Program-made: the position numbers and the translations under genes
Notes under the pieces: generated by a model
What the model was told of the DNA's origin: nothing
Databases searched by the model: none
What the model saw: only the letters and a program-made list of their open reading frames with translations
Shown: positions 49,543-61,340 of the stretch, in pieces
Numbering within the stretch: the first letter of the stretch is position 1
How the letters are laid out: the number at the start of each line of letters is the position of its first letter
Assembly: GCA_025345505.1 (NCBI GenBank)
Contig: JANVCC010000125.1
Span: 854,400-918,399 of the forward strand
Direction: 5' to 3'
DNA: 64,000 nt
From: Todiramphus chloris collaris
Taxonomy: Eukaryota; Chordata; Aves; Coraciiformes; Alcedinidae

Positions 49543-50762
49543 ATATGGCATTTAACAACATCCAGCACTCCTCTTAAGAAACATGTTGAGCTTTTTGTAC
49601 AAAATATGAACAAAAAAGAAACTGCCCCTGGTTAACTGTGCTTGGAAAACAAAAGTTTCTTTGTGCATGTCCTGATTCCCATCTAGTTCATTATACTGAA
49701 CTCATCCAATATTTATATGTAAAATCTCCTCCTCGTGCTGTGGGTTTTTTAGTACTATAATTAGCTAGAGGTTGTATCTTCATCCTATCAGCTACCACCA
49801 AGATTTTGGTTAACCTTACGTCTGGTTCCAGTTCCTATTCGACTCTGTTCTCAACAGTGGGTGACAAGATGGGTATTAACAAATTCTGTTCCTAGGGACT
49901 CTCCATTCCTGTTACCATGGTTTCGAAACCTGGTTTGGGGGAATTTTTAACTGCCCTTGACATCACGGCCCACGTTCGAAGAGAGGCTTGGATGGAGACG
50001 ATGGGAGAAGTGAGTTAGGGAAGTAGGAACTGATACAGTAAAAAAAAAAAAAACAGTTTCCAATTTGCATCAGGAAAAGGATTCAAAGGGGTATAAAAAA
50101 TAGCCTGGGAAATGCAAGATCCACTTTCTGTGTGTTTTCTTTGCTCATTTCACAAACAGTGTTAAAGAAGCTCACTAAGAAACATAAGTCCTCTAGGTTA
50201 GTTTGCTCTCTGCTAGCTCTCTGTTTACATTAAAATATGCAAATATTTGTGTAAAAACTGAAGAGTTTTTTGTAGATGTTTCTATTTCAGCAGCTTAATC
50301 GCAATATGATTTTTACCTGAAATAATTAATTTCTTAGGAATACCAAATCGTGACTGATGATGGCTTAGCTCTATTTCATTAACATTTGCTAAAGGACTTT
50401 CAGATCCCCAGGTGGCAAATACTACAGACTTATTACAAAGAGTCTACTACAACGCTGCTTTTCTCCTAGTTTGAACTTTTATGCACGTAATTTACACTCA
50501 CCTCGTGCTGCTATTTCTATTCCTTCCAAGGCAAGTGTACATTTTGATGACGTGATACTAGGGTTACCTTCTCTAGTCATCATCTGATAAAGCTACAGCT
50601 ATGCATTCCTTGGTCTCAGAGCACTTCTCCTTTCCAGCATCATACCAGTTCCTACCACACTATGACCAGAACCTGTGTGTGTCTGGCATGGGGCAGCCCT
50701 TGGCCTTTCCTGAAGAGCTGCCTGTGCAGCACCCGCTGCCAACAGACATCTGGGCACAGACA
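49543..50762. other. Unique sequence, nothing recognised
   Basis: An A run of 14 near 50041. No exon or transposon is seen. Confidence 0.55.
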
Positions 50763-51029
50763 GGGAAGGGAAGGGAAGGGAAGGGAAGGGAAGGGAAGGA
50801 AAGGGAAGGGAAGGGAAGGGAAGGGGGAAAGGGGAAAGGGAAAGGGAAAGAAGGAAAAGGGAAAGAAGGGAAAGAAAGGGAAAGGGAAAGGGAAAGAGAA
50901 AGGGAAAGGGAAAGGGAAAGGGAAAGGGAAAGGGAAAGGGAAAGGGAAAGGGAAAGGGAAAGGGAAAGGGANNNNNNNNNNAGGGAAAGGGAAAGGGAAA
51001 GGGAAAGGGAAAGGGAAAGGGAAAGGGAG
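50763..51029 (+). repeat. Long homopurine array: (GGGAA)n passing into (GGGAAA)n
   Basis: About 60 bp of GGGAA units, an irregular transition around 50820-50880, then GGGAAA units to 51029, purine-only apart from the gap. It holds more than 30 G-triplets with 2-3 base spacers. All frames across it (KGKG, RERE, PFPF, SLSL strings) are artefacts of the repeat. True length is unknown because of the embedded gap. Confidence 0.97.
50972..50981. other. Assembly gap (10 N)
   Basis: Ten N inside the GGGAAA array. The round number suggests a placeholder rather than measured length. Confidence 0.99.
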
Positions 51030-51235
51030 AATTCACAATCAAATGTAAATGTAGTCATTTTGAAAGAAGGGTTATTCCATACTTTAATCCAGAAAGATTT
51101 GGGAATGAGGGCAGAATACGCTCAGAAGAAGCAAAGATGTACGGAAAGAAAGGTAAATACAAGTGCAAAGAGCCTGAACCTAAGTAGGTAGTCAAATCAT
51201 GACACTTCCATTAAAGAAGACAATCACCCATTCAA

Positions 51236-51420
51236 ACTGTCCCTGCTGTTACCACTTGGATGGTGAGAAACAAGGACAACCATTAAAATAGCACCTTCCC
51301 CTGCCAACCCCCCTTCCCATTCCCAGCTTCGCCCCTTCACTCTCAATTCCTCTCCCCCAGACCCCCCAAGGGTCCCAGCGGGTGGGGATGGGGGTTGTGG
51401 TCGGTCCATCCCAGCCCCTC
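51236..51420 (+). mobile_element. Fragment of an avian endogenous-retrovirus-type repeat
   Basis: GGATGGTGAGAAACAAGGAC, ACCTTCCCCTGCC, CAGCTTCGCCCCTTCACTC and GGGATGGGGGTTGTGGTCGG follow the order of a common avian LTR-retrotransposon stretch as I recall it. Both ends fade into unrelated DNA. An old, broken fossil piece. Orientation relative to the virus is uncertain. Confidence 0.5.
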
Positions 51421-52177
51421 TCAGCTGCTCACATCTGGAAACACCGCTGCTTCACTGCCTGGACTTCAGAGATGTTTAGGGGTGACTTGGTTGCGAGACC
51501 ACGCTTTTCTGTCACGGAGCTGAAGGAGCTTTGAATGTCACAGCATTTATCTGATATGCAATACATACCATCCCCCTGCTCCTCTGTTGCACCGAGGGAC
51601 TCCTTTGTCTGCCTCAGATCTTTTTCAGATGGATTCATTTGAAGCAGTGATAAAAACGGCCCCCCCGAGCAGAAGGCGGTCGCCCCCTCCTGCAGGACCT
51701 TCAGGATGGCCTCCTATGGACTTCACCTGAGGTCACACTCCTGCAGGCATCTGCTTGGAACAGAAATTCCCCACTGCTGTGCAAGCCTCTGACCTTGGCC
51801 TGCCAGCTGGCATTCAGGGCAAGCAAAGTCTCCCTGCCCTAGCAGGCACGGGTGCCCAGTTGTTTGGCTGGGGGTGATGCGGGGCCGCCACTCCCGTGAG
51901 TCCACCACGCCAAGCCCCTATCAGTCAGCCTCTCCCACACCCCGCTGCCTCCAGATGTTCCTCTAAGCCAGCTGAGGCCAGCAACAAGGCTGTCGGCTGG
52001 AACAAACCCTCTGCTAGCAGGCAACAAAGGAAATGGTTGCATTGGAGAACGGGACAAAGGTTTGGATGTCACAGCCGCAACCGCTTGCCTGTCCTGCTGG
52101 TGATGCTGAGAACTTTCCACTGCGGTCACCGCTCCCCCAGCTGCCCTGGTGGCTGGAGAGGCCAGTCAGGAAAGCAG
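51421..52177. other. C+G-richer unique stretch
   Basis: 51.64-52.15 kb is clearly richer in C, G and CpG than its surroundings, but CpG stays well below the count expected for a CpG island by my rough tally. No promoter or exon can be supported. Confidence 0.5.
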
Positions 52178-52345
52178 GAGCATCTTACCTTTGCTAGTGC
52201 TTCTTCAAATGGGAAAAAGCCTTGATGGAAGATGAGCATCTTACCTTTGCTAGTGCTTCTTCGAATGGGAAAAAGCCTTGATGGAAGATGAGCATCTTAC
52301 CTTTGCTAGTGCTTCTTCGAATGGGAAAAAGCCTCGATGTAAGAT
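52178..52345. repeat. Three-copy 56-bp minisatellite
   Basis: Units start at 52178, 52234 and 52290 and differ at only a few positions. Each carries CATCTTACCTTTGC, which on the minus strand is GCAAAG followed by GTAAGATG, a strong 5' splice donor. The unit length is not a multiple of three. Confidence 0.97.
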
Positions 52346-54744
52346 AAGAATAAAGTGCCTTTTGCATTTGTAGAATGGCAGTAAACAAACCAAAGTCAAG
52401 CCTTTAACATGTGGTGGGGGTGAGGGTTTTGAAGGATGTTCTGTGACCAACTCACTGGAAACATCTGGAGTATGATGAGGATCTAGGCAGGCATTTCTGC
52501 ACAGCGGCGAGTACTGGAGTTTCTCATTAGCCCTGAATGGTTTCCCTGGCTTTTCTAATTGTCTGGATTCAGCGAAGCACAACGTTGGTGTCCAGCCCTA
52601 CTTTTCCAATTAACAAAAGTTAAAAAAACTTGCATATGTGTGTATGTTGATTAAGATACTGCTTGTTAATTAAAACTTGAAAGTTGGTTTTGCTCCCTTC
52701 TTCCCACATTTTAGCAAAAATGGCAAAAAGGGAACACATCTTTTTTTTTTTTCCTTTGTTTTGCACTGAGTTCTGGAATGCTCGTTTTTCAAATAGATTT
52801 GATATTTCACTTTCCCTTTCATCCATTTGTTTTTCCTTTAGTCTTTTTCATTTCTTTTCTTTAGAGACTGAAAACAAAAGGAGAAAAATAGGAGGAAAGG
52901 TAAAAATGGAAGAGAAAAAAATGAATACAAGAGAAGCGAGAAGCTAACACAGAAATACAGAACAACATTCAAACCAGTACAGATAAAATACATTTTTGAG
53001 AAATATGAGATACAGGATTCCAAAACTGTGTCCTGTGCACTACATGTACAGAAACATTCCATGCAGAGATGCTAAACACACATAACACTGGAGCAGACAG
53101 AGTCATAGTGGTCATAGGAGCTTCTAAAATGCATTTTTTCAATTGCTTCATGAACGTCTCAGCATGTAGCAAAATTACAATCAATTAATGAGCTTTAATT
53201 GGTGTTCATAGGCAATGAGGTGAGCCAGTGGTTAGGATAACACTGCAGATGATTTTCCTGCTTTGTGTATATTTGATTTAAAAACAAAGAATTGAGTGTT
53301 CGAGACGCGGGTGAAGAGTTGCTACTTCAGATGCAGGACTTCACCTACACCCTATAATGTCCACTTCTGAAAGCACCTAAGGAAGTTATTTATTTCAAGA
53401 TTTTGTGAAGGAAGAGGACTCCATATCTCACGTACAGCAAAAGCTATTAAGTGCATCTACAAAGTTTGCTGCAAGACATCCTCCAAGCAGTACGTAACAT
53501 AACCCTTGCCACACATCACTGAAATGCTTCTCTCTATTGCCTCATTCCAACCCCTTAAAGAACATTTTTTGGGGCGGAAGGGCAGAGTTTTCAAACATGA
53601 GCAGAGTGACAGACAGTAGCTCCAGGGATTCCAGATGCATAACTGAAGTACCTTGTGCTCATCAACTAGCCCCCCTGTGCCCCATTCACCTCCAGAGCTG
53701 CAAGAAACACGGGGGATAGGTCAGAAAAGAGAGAAGAGGGAGTGAAAATCCTGTTATCACTTTCACAGTTCCAAAGAACTCTGTCAGTGCTTCCCTGGCT
53801 CTTCCTGCTACCTCCACAGACAGCAAGAGCTCCCCTCCAGGCTCAGCCCTGCTGCATATTGCCACCTCCATTCAAGGAACTCAAAGTGCTTTAAAAGACA
53901 TCAGTTTCGAGGCCCATTAAAATCAGCGTGCATCTTTTCCACTAATGTCAAGAGGCTTTTAATCAGCCTTTAAATTACTCTCCAGCTTCAACTGAGTTCT
54001 GGGTTGTTTCTTTCCCACAAATGCATTTTCCCTGCTTGAATCTCATTTCCTGACTCTCCTTCTAATCTCCTTTTTTTTTTTTTTTTTTTTTTTATGTGAA
54101 AAGTGCCCCTGCCACACCACGGCCGTGCTGTAAGGAACGGGCTGTATTCCCCCAGGCTTTACAGGATTACACGGGTTCTCAAAATCCCTCACCCCTCCTT
54201 CAGCAAGGAAATCTCATCAACCTCCTTCTATTGCCTTTTCCTTTCAACTGCAGGATCTAGGAGCACGCAGAGATGTGCAGATAGACACCCACAGACAGAC
54301 TCTCCACATCTTCCAGAGTAGTGAAACAGAATGAGGAAAGGTAAAGAAACAGTGTATGGCAGAGCTACATAAAATTCAGTTTTATACTCATATAAAAACA
54401 CATTTAATAGCACTGGCATGTTACAGAAGCCTGACATATTTTTGATTGAATCCAGCCCTCACTTTATATTACAGTTCCATCAGTTAAAGATGCCACACTC
54501 AAAATAACTCATGGAAAAGAAAATATTTATTGCACCCTAACTATTGCAGGTAGAGAATGTTCTTTCTCTGTACGGTATTTATATATTCTATATTTAGCTT
54601 TAGTCAGATAACAAATCACACTCCTATTTACCACATTCCTCATATCAACTTTCTATGGTACAGATAAATCATGCATTTTCTTTTCTTAATTATTTTTTTT
54701 GAATGGGAGAAATGTACCTGTTGCTTTGCTGAGCCCTACTGATG
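52346..54744. other. Unique sequence, no supported gene
   Basis: T runs at about 52741 and 54071. A faint tRNA-like A-box/B-box pairing near 53222-53310 is too poor to call. I find no exon or transposon. Confidence 0.5.
54071..54093 (+). repeat. T23 run
   Basis: Uninterrupted T homopolymer. Confidence 0.97.
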
Positions 54745-55500
54745 TGTGAATGTTTAGAGCTGGGCCAGCCACCAGACAAAGGACAGATGCTCTCTATTAA
54801 CCCCACTCCTTTTCCAGGGGGGAAAAGAAAGGGAATAAGGGAGACAGACTTATGGAGTGGAAAAAAATGCCTAAAACTAAAGCAGCTGTAATGAAAAACA
54901 CCAAAAAAACCCAACCCAAATATATGGGACCCAACCCACCTGCTGGCATTTTGTCACCACCACCACCAATGCTGTGGAGCAGACTCTGGGGAAGACCCAG
55001 GCTGGACTCAGTGGCAGATGGGAACCAAACTCAGGAGCTGGGCTCTGGAACTGGATTTAGGAACAGATGCATTGGGATTGATGGCAGAACAGAATCCTTG
55101 CACGCCAGCCATTGAAGAAGAGAGCTTGACCCTTGTCAGCCTTCAGCTTTATACCAAGTATGATGTCTATGGGATGGAATCCCTTGTTGGTCAGTTCGGG
55201 GTCACCCGTCCTGGATGCTCCTCCCTGCCTTATACGTTCTGTACACACACACCCTGCTCCCAATATCCACACAAGATTTAGCAGTGACTGTGGTCTCCAG
55301 AGGAGCAAGCATAAGCAAGAGCCTTTCTGGATACCAACCTTGGCAGTAACTACAGACACCAAATGTTATCACTGCCAGAAGCAGACGCTGCCTGCAAAAA
55401 TACGGCGCTAACTTCAGATAGCACAGTGAGTTTGAAGAGACTGAGCTGAGAAGTAAAATCACCAAACAGAATTCGTTCTGGTCTCACTCAAACCAGGACA
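54745..55500 (+). mobile_element. Solo LTR-like remnant, same family as 29017-29690
   Basis: A roughly 756-bp fossil beginning TGTGAATGTTTAGAGCTGGG and ending CACTCAAACCAGGACA. Shared blocks with the 29-kb copy run in the same order: CTCTCTATTAACCCC, GGGAATAAGGGAGA, ACCACCAATGCTGTGGAGCA, AACTCAGGAGCTGGGCTCTG, GGTCAGTTCGGGGTC and the terminal CTCACTCA. No internal viral region adjoins it. By eye only about two thirds of aligned bases match the other copy, so both are old or from different subfamilies. I see no clear target duplication. Confidence 0.72.
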
Positions 55501-56974
55501 CAGTGCAAGTGGCCCTCATAGCATCCTAGCATCAGCAGGCTAGTTGGTACCGGGGAGGTTTGGGATGATGGAGAATGTGTTACGGAGGCGATGGGCATAT
55601 ATGGATGGACAGCCATGGGGATGCACGGGACCCGAGGGAAGCTCTGCAGGGGTCAGCAGCATAAACACAGCAGTAGAGAGAGGAGCCTTCAGCTCTACTC
55701 TTGGCAGCAGTAGCCAGACAAGTGTGAGCAACTGTCTTGTTCATCCTCTGATCATCTGCGTCTACTGCAACACGTCTGCCCGCTAACTCTGCTCTTTATT
55801 CAGTCCTGCGAGAACTTTCTGCGTACCATCAGAAGGGGTAAATTTGGATTTAATCTCCACTCTCCACCTCATCCATTTCTAATTCATTTATATGGTTATT
55901 ACATGGGTTGTGTAAGTAAATGGCAGCAAAGTATTCCTGCCATGTAATTATATTTTAAAATCCACGTAATAGCAGTTACTTTTATTAGCAATAACAATTA
56001 TCATCTCTCCCAGCATAGCCTCAGATAAAGAAATTCCTTGTAATGATCTTGTAATGACAGTCTTACATCCATGTCATGTTGACATGAATAATAGATTTAA
56101 TGTCAAAGGGAAAATGATTAACTGTTTCTTCGCTGAAGGAGCATGAATTTCTATGCATCTCCATACTAACACCCTGGGATCTTGTCTCATTAGCTGGAAA
56201 ATATATTAAAAAACCTCCAAACAATCAAAAGTAATGATTAGCAAATTCCAGGTTTTAAACAGTCGGACTTCATTTTCAAAACACAGCCAACCTATGCATG
56301 CAGTTTCCTACGTTAATAAACAAGGGTTCTCAGCTGCTCTCCACCAGCTGAACAACACCAAACCCCACTTCAGAGACAGGAACCACTGGGAAAGACAATC
56401 AGATGTGGAAGCAGAAGCGTGTAGTTCTGGTTTGGATACCCTCAACTATATAGGATATCCACTGAAGGCATGAAAATATTACACAGGGTTTACAAGAGGC
56501 CCCTACCTTTCTGACGGATGAGTTGTATGCCAGACTGGTTACTCCAGGAGCCTTGGTTACTCTTCTTCCAGAGGTAATGATAATGAGCCAGTTTGGTGTT
56601 TAACAACCAGATCTTGTATTTATACCTTTGGACAAAAAGAAACCCTGAAGTTAATCTTAATTCAGCTCAAGAAGAGATATTTACCTCTGGTGCCCCTGTC
56701 CTCCTTTTCCAACACGTCACCTAGTCCTCACTCTGCTGACATTGCCCTTGACACTGCTCTTAGAGCAAAACTGTTGTTCTATTTGTGTGGGTTTGTGCCG
56801 TTTATACTCCAGGTCTGTGTCAGATCACGGCTTTTTGTCCTCTTTTGTATTGCAGGAGCTGTGAATATCACTCACAGCAGCTAGCAACATTTCTCTGTGA
56901 TCTAGCGAATGATGTGAAAACGGTTTGTCCAAAAACCCAGCCTGCTGTTTAGTTAAGTTACTCACCCAAACCCT
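55501..56974. other. Unique sequence, partly conserved-element-like
   Basis: 55.50-55.80 kb is somewhat C+G-richer. 55.86-56.20 kb is A+T-rich with many TAAT/ATTA words, which is the texture of developmental enhancers but not proof. Nothing else is recognised. Confidence 0.45.
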
Positions 56975-57250
56975 GGTGAAAACCCTTTTTTCATAGGAGA
57001 GGTGCTCCAGCCCTCTGATCATATTTGTGGCCCCCTGGACATGCTCCAACAGGTCCATGTCTTTCTGGTGCTGAGGACACCAGAGCTTGACAAATACTGC
57101 AGGTGAGGTCTCACCAGAATGGAGCAGAAGGGTAGAGTCACCCTCCTCATCCTTCTGGCCACACTTCTTTTGATGCAGCCCAGGACATGGTTGGCCTTCC
57201 AGGCTGCAAGTGCACACTGCCAGCTCAATCCTGCTTTTCATCTGCCACTC
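56975..57250 (-). mobile_element. CR1 LINE, internal ORF2 fragment
   Basis: Minus-strand pieces of the ORF2 C-terminal third appear in order in different frames: VARRMRRVTLPFCSILVRP, HLQYLSSSGV, then NMIRGLEHLSYEKRVF. It ends without the C-terminus, 3' UTR or tail, so it is truncated on both sides and frame-shifted. Confidence 0.92.
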
Positions 57251-60038
57251 ATCTCTTGACTTTTACATTCTTTTGAGCCCACTTTTCGGCACACATCAAG
57301 TAAATGTGAAGCTCTGAAATGCCAACAACTTTTGCCTTCCATGATGAATCCCACTGAACAATACTGAAATTACAGACAAGGTAGATACCTGCTTTTCTTT
57401 GGGCTGTATCTGTATATACATCAGTGCAGAAAAACCTCAGAAAGTTTGGCTGTTTCCTATAACTGATAGACTAATACTGTATAACTCACTGAAAAATACA
57501 GTATAGCCTTTCTTAAACAGCACACAGAAAGCTGAAAATTGGAGCATTTAAAGAAACTGAAATTGTCACTATTTTTGTTTTAACAAATTCTTCTTATTTA
57601 AATTCTGGGCTGCATCTTTAAACCTTCTGGGCACTGTTTCGTTTAGGGGAATATTCCACTGTCACCAGGACTCCCCGTGTACACATAATTTCATCGTTAT
57701 AATAGTTCTCACGATGGTAACATTTGAATAATCTATATGGTTTAATCACTTTTATTACAACTGCACACACTCTAAGTGCATTCGCTTCAACTCTGTCATG
57801 GGCCAGGGACTGTGCAACCTCATATAGCACAATATTGTGACATCTTCCTGTAAATCACTTTATTGCATTTAAGCTACAGTGTTAGACTTGCAGAAACGAC
57901 TGTAGTATCTCCATACAGGACACAGTGTAGAGCTGGTTTTATCAGTTTTACCAACACTTGAATAATAAAACTTAGCGTGGGCTTAATATTTTTTTTTGAG
58001 GTTAATATCGGATTTTTGCTACATCTGCAGTAAAAGCTGAAATCCCATCCAGGAAAAGCTCCCGTTGCAGTCTGGGGGATTTTTTGAATCCCTCCAGATC
58101 CGTTTGCTGAGGCAGGCAGCTCCCAGTGTCAGTGGAAGTCTGAGCTGAGACAGAAAGCAGGAAAACCTTCAAGAGCTGGCCTTGGGTTCTCAGCAGCGAA
58201 GTCTCTGCAGTACCTGTGTGCCTCTGAACTCTGATTGTCCTGAAGCTGAGCAAAGTTCACAGATCCAGCACTTGGAGCTGAGCCAAGCCTGGTAGTCTTA
58301 ACCTTAGCAAAGTTCTCACCGAGGCATGGGAGTTTCAGCTGATTAAAAACTTCAGGCTCTGGCCTGATCTCTTTTAACTTCGCACGTGTTCACTGACCTG
58401 CTCTCAGGAAGAGGGGGGCTGTAAGATCTCAGTGCCTTCACTGAGCTTCAGCTGAAATAAATGCCAACACATCCTGTGGCTTGAAATGTGGGACATTATT
58501 TGAGTGATGCTTGTGAAATAGTTTTTTTTTCCGTAAGATACAGAAACCTTCAAATGAGAGCTGTTTTCAAATCAGCTGTTTCCTTCACGCTGTTTGGGTT
58601 TAGATCTGAATGCTCATTTTTGAAGATCTAATGAGGTTAATCACGTCCAGGTCCTAGGATCACATCCTCCTAGGAAGGACAAATCATCTGCCAATGAGGT
58701 CTTTTTCCAAGGGACAAGTGTTTAGGTTGACTTTATCAGATGCTGCCTCAGCAAGGCTTGTTCAATTCAGAATGTGGAAAATAGTTTTACCGTACCTTGG
58801 GGAGAGATGAGAACACCCATGTAAAAATCCAGAATAACTGCAAACTTTTCAAATTTTGAAGAAAGGGAAGCTGTGCTCACATTCCTCTGAGAGGAACTAT
58901 CTTTGTCTTGGGTTTGCTTTGAGGTTTGCTATAAAAATAAAGAAAAAAAGAAAAGTCAGAAAGCATAAATTAAACATCTTTCCAACATCGTAACTTCTGT
59001 ACATCTACTGAAATTATCTATTTACAACCCTATGCTATCCCCATTCACTTTTCATCATTTGCTCATCTAATAATGTATATTTAACAGCTTTCTACAGTCC
59101 TTCAAAAGATGCTACCCTCTCCCTGGTTTATACATCACCATCAAGGTTCACTGGTAAATGTACTTTCTTGTTAACTAGACCTAGATTGAATTCTTCAGGC
59201 TCTGTCTTGATTTCTGTCCATCAGTGACATACCTGTCATCTTTATCTGTGACTGCTGTCACCTGGGATTTTTTGTAGCACAGATGATATTTTATGCTTTT
59301 GTTGCCTCTTTTTTTATTCTCTGACCTCTCAAAATATTTTCTCGTTGTATGGCATGAATTCTTCTGACAGTTTCAAATGAACAGGTCTGCCAACTTCAGC
59401 ATATTATAATTTCTAGCTTGAATGCTGCTAGCTCTTCCATCTTTTATTTTCTATTACATTCCCTGAATCTCTTGAGATCTTTTTAAAGTCCTTTCCATGA
59501 GTTATCTTTGCTATGTTGTTCTTCCTTTCATTACTTGGTCAAACACCTTTTCAAAATGCTGCCTAACTTCATTCAGGACTGGAGTGCAGGTGGCTTAGTG
59601 CTCTTCAGGCACTGAGAAAGATCATTCTCAGAGTAGCAAGAAACTCTATTTTCTGTCTGGTTTGAAAGTCACAGAACTGTACAAACGGTATTGCTAACTG
59701 TCTTCTCTACCTCCAAATGTATAACTCACTTAAATTTCTGCAGTCCTTAAAACATCAGGAAAAAAATGGCATGATTTCTAGGAAAGGTCATTCATTCCCA
59801 TTAATCAGCACAAGATCACGCCCATCAGATCCGAATTATTCAGGGTTGCAAGGTGGGTGAAAGCAGTTGTGCTGCTGAAATGAATGATATGATTGAAATC
59901 AAAAAAGTCCAGTCTGGAATGAATTTGGGTTATCAGGCTCAAAACCTGAAGTCCAGAGCTTCACCTTCTTTTGAAGCCAATGGCTATATAAAAAATAAAT
60001 CTAACACCTCAGCCCTCTTCTTACCTCATCCAACAACA

Positions 60039-60058
60039 CCCCCCCCCCCCCCCCCCCC
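60039..60058 (+). repeat. C20 homopolymer
   Basis: Twenty consecutive C, flanked by CAACAACA and AAAATTT. The opposite strand is a G20 run. Confidence 0.97.
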
Positions 60059-60754
60059 AAAATTTGCAGTTGTTATAATGTTGGTACTTACAAATTCAAA
60101 AACCACCAGGTTTCCTTCTATGTTACGTTCAGCATTCTACCTCACAGGTTGTTTTCAGTCATTCTTTGAAGAGATCTGCTGGATCTGGATTGTAAAATTA
60201 ATGAGGAACAGGTTACATATTGTTTATTTACACCTGTAAAATGTTATTCTCAGGAAACAAATACTCTTGAGACAAAAATAACAAAAAGTAACACAAAAAA
60301 TTTGCATGAGAATAAGAAAACAACCTCAAAGCAGCTATGCCTTTGGTCCAGTTTTTCACATTAACACCCACTCATATTGAGAGATACTTATTCATATTAT
60401 ATCTATTAGATACCATGAAATTTTATATGCATTTCAATGAGTTGTGCACGTGGCACACCTGCAGATATTTTCTGACAAGATCCTGTTTTCAAAAGCATGA
60501 GACTTTCCTTACTAATCATTAGCCACAATCTGATTTATGATTCAGCATGAAATGATCCATCTGTTTCTGAGAACAAAACAAAAGAAATACCAAAAAAAAA
60601 AGAAAAAGGCATTATTTTGTTCAGGGTAAAATTCTTGCAGCAGCATTATTAAAGAAGTACGTTCTGTTTTGCAGTGTACATTCTGGAGACAGTGAAGGAA
60701 TCTTTGCATGCCTGCAAAAATTAACCCAAAGTTGGGCACGTTAAATCTGTCTAT

Positions 60755-60848
60755 GTTTAAATTTGATGGTTGATTTTGGTTTGATTAAATATTTTGGTTT
60801 GATTTAAATTTTTTAAATTTTTGGTTGATTTGATGGTTGATTTTTTTA
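60755..60848 (+). repeat. Imperfect (TTGATTTGATGG)-type repeat
   Basis: GATGGTTGATTT occurs at both ends, with TTTTGGTTTGATT variants between. Confidence 0.8.
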
Positions 60849-60899
60849 TCAGGGCATTAAGAGGCTGCTGCAGATCTAAACTGGAGGAGGCAAGTGAAC

Positions 60900-61340
60900 C
60901 TGTATCTATTGTTACCCTTCTCTAGCAGGATCTACATGGGTGCTGAGAAAAGGGAAACCATATTCATGAAGTACGACAAACACGGATGGAGTCAGGTAGC
61001 CCATCCAGACCATGAGCAGCCAGTTTCTCCAGGAGAATGCTGTGGGAAGAAGCATCAAAAGCTTTACTAGAGTCCAGATAAACAACATTCCTAACCTTTC
61101 TGTCAACCACTAAGCAGGTCACCGTGATCAGGTTAGTCAAGCAGGACCTGCCTTTCATAAACCCAGGGGCTGAGTGGACCTGATGGCCTGGATGTTCTGC
61201 ATGTCCCTCATGATGGCACTCAAGATGATCTGCTCTATAACCTTCCCTGGCACGAAGGTCAGACTGACAGGTCTGTAATTCCCTGGATCTTCCTCCCAGC
61301 CCTTCTTGAAGACGACAGTCACATTCCCTCACCCGTAATG
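60900..61340 (-). mobile_element. CR1 LINE, reverse-transcriptase fragment
   Basis: The minus frame 60964-61332 includes GFMKGRSCLTNL and VVYLDSSKAFDASSHSI, the motif A region of the CR1 reverse transcriptase with its first catalytic aspartate, then LLEKLAAHGLDG. Upstream of the GFMKG part the homology continues in another frame (the EQIILSAI and PGNYR region). The YADD motif, ORF2 C-terminus and 3' tail are missing, so the copy is truncated on both sides and frame-shifted. The clear match is 60985-61340. Confidence 0.93.

Larger units (their letters stand above)
57251..60899. other. Unique sequence with simple repeats
   Basis: C20 at 60039 and a TTTGATGGTTGATT-type patch at 60755. No exon or transposon is recognised in 3.6 kb. 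Confidence 0.55.

Noticed and set aside
50599-51191. KGKG, RERE, PFPF and SLSL repeat proteins on both strands
   Set aside because: Artefacts of the GGGAA/GGGAAA array, and they run through an assembly gap.
51640-52150. CpG island or promoter
   Set aside because: C+G is raised, but CpG is roughly a third of that expected by my tally, and no transcript start signals or first exon are seen.
53222-53310. tRNA-like or SINE-like segment (AGTGGTTAGGAT resembling an A box and GTTCGAGAC resembling a B box)
   Set aside because: The spacing is too long for a tRNA, no cloverleaf stems form, and no SINE body or tail follows.
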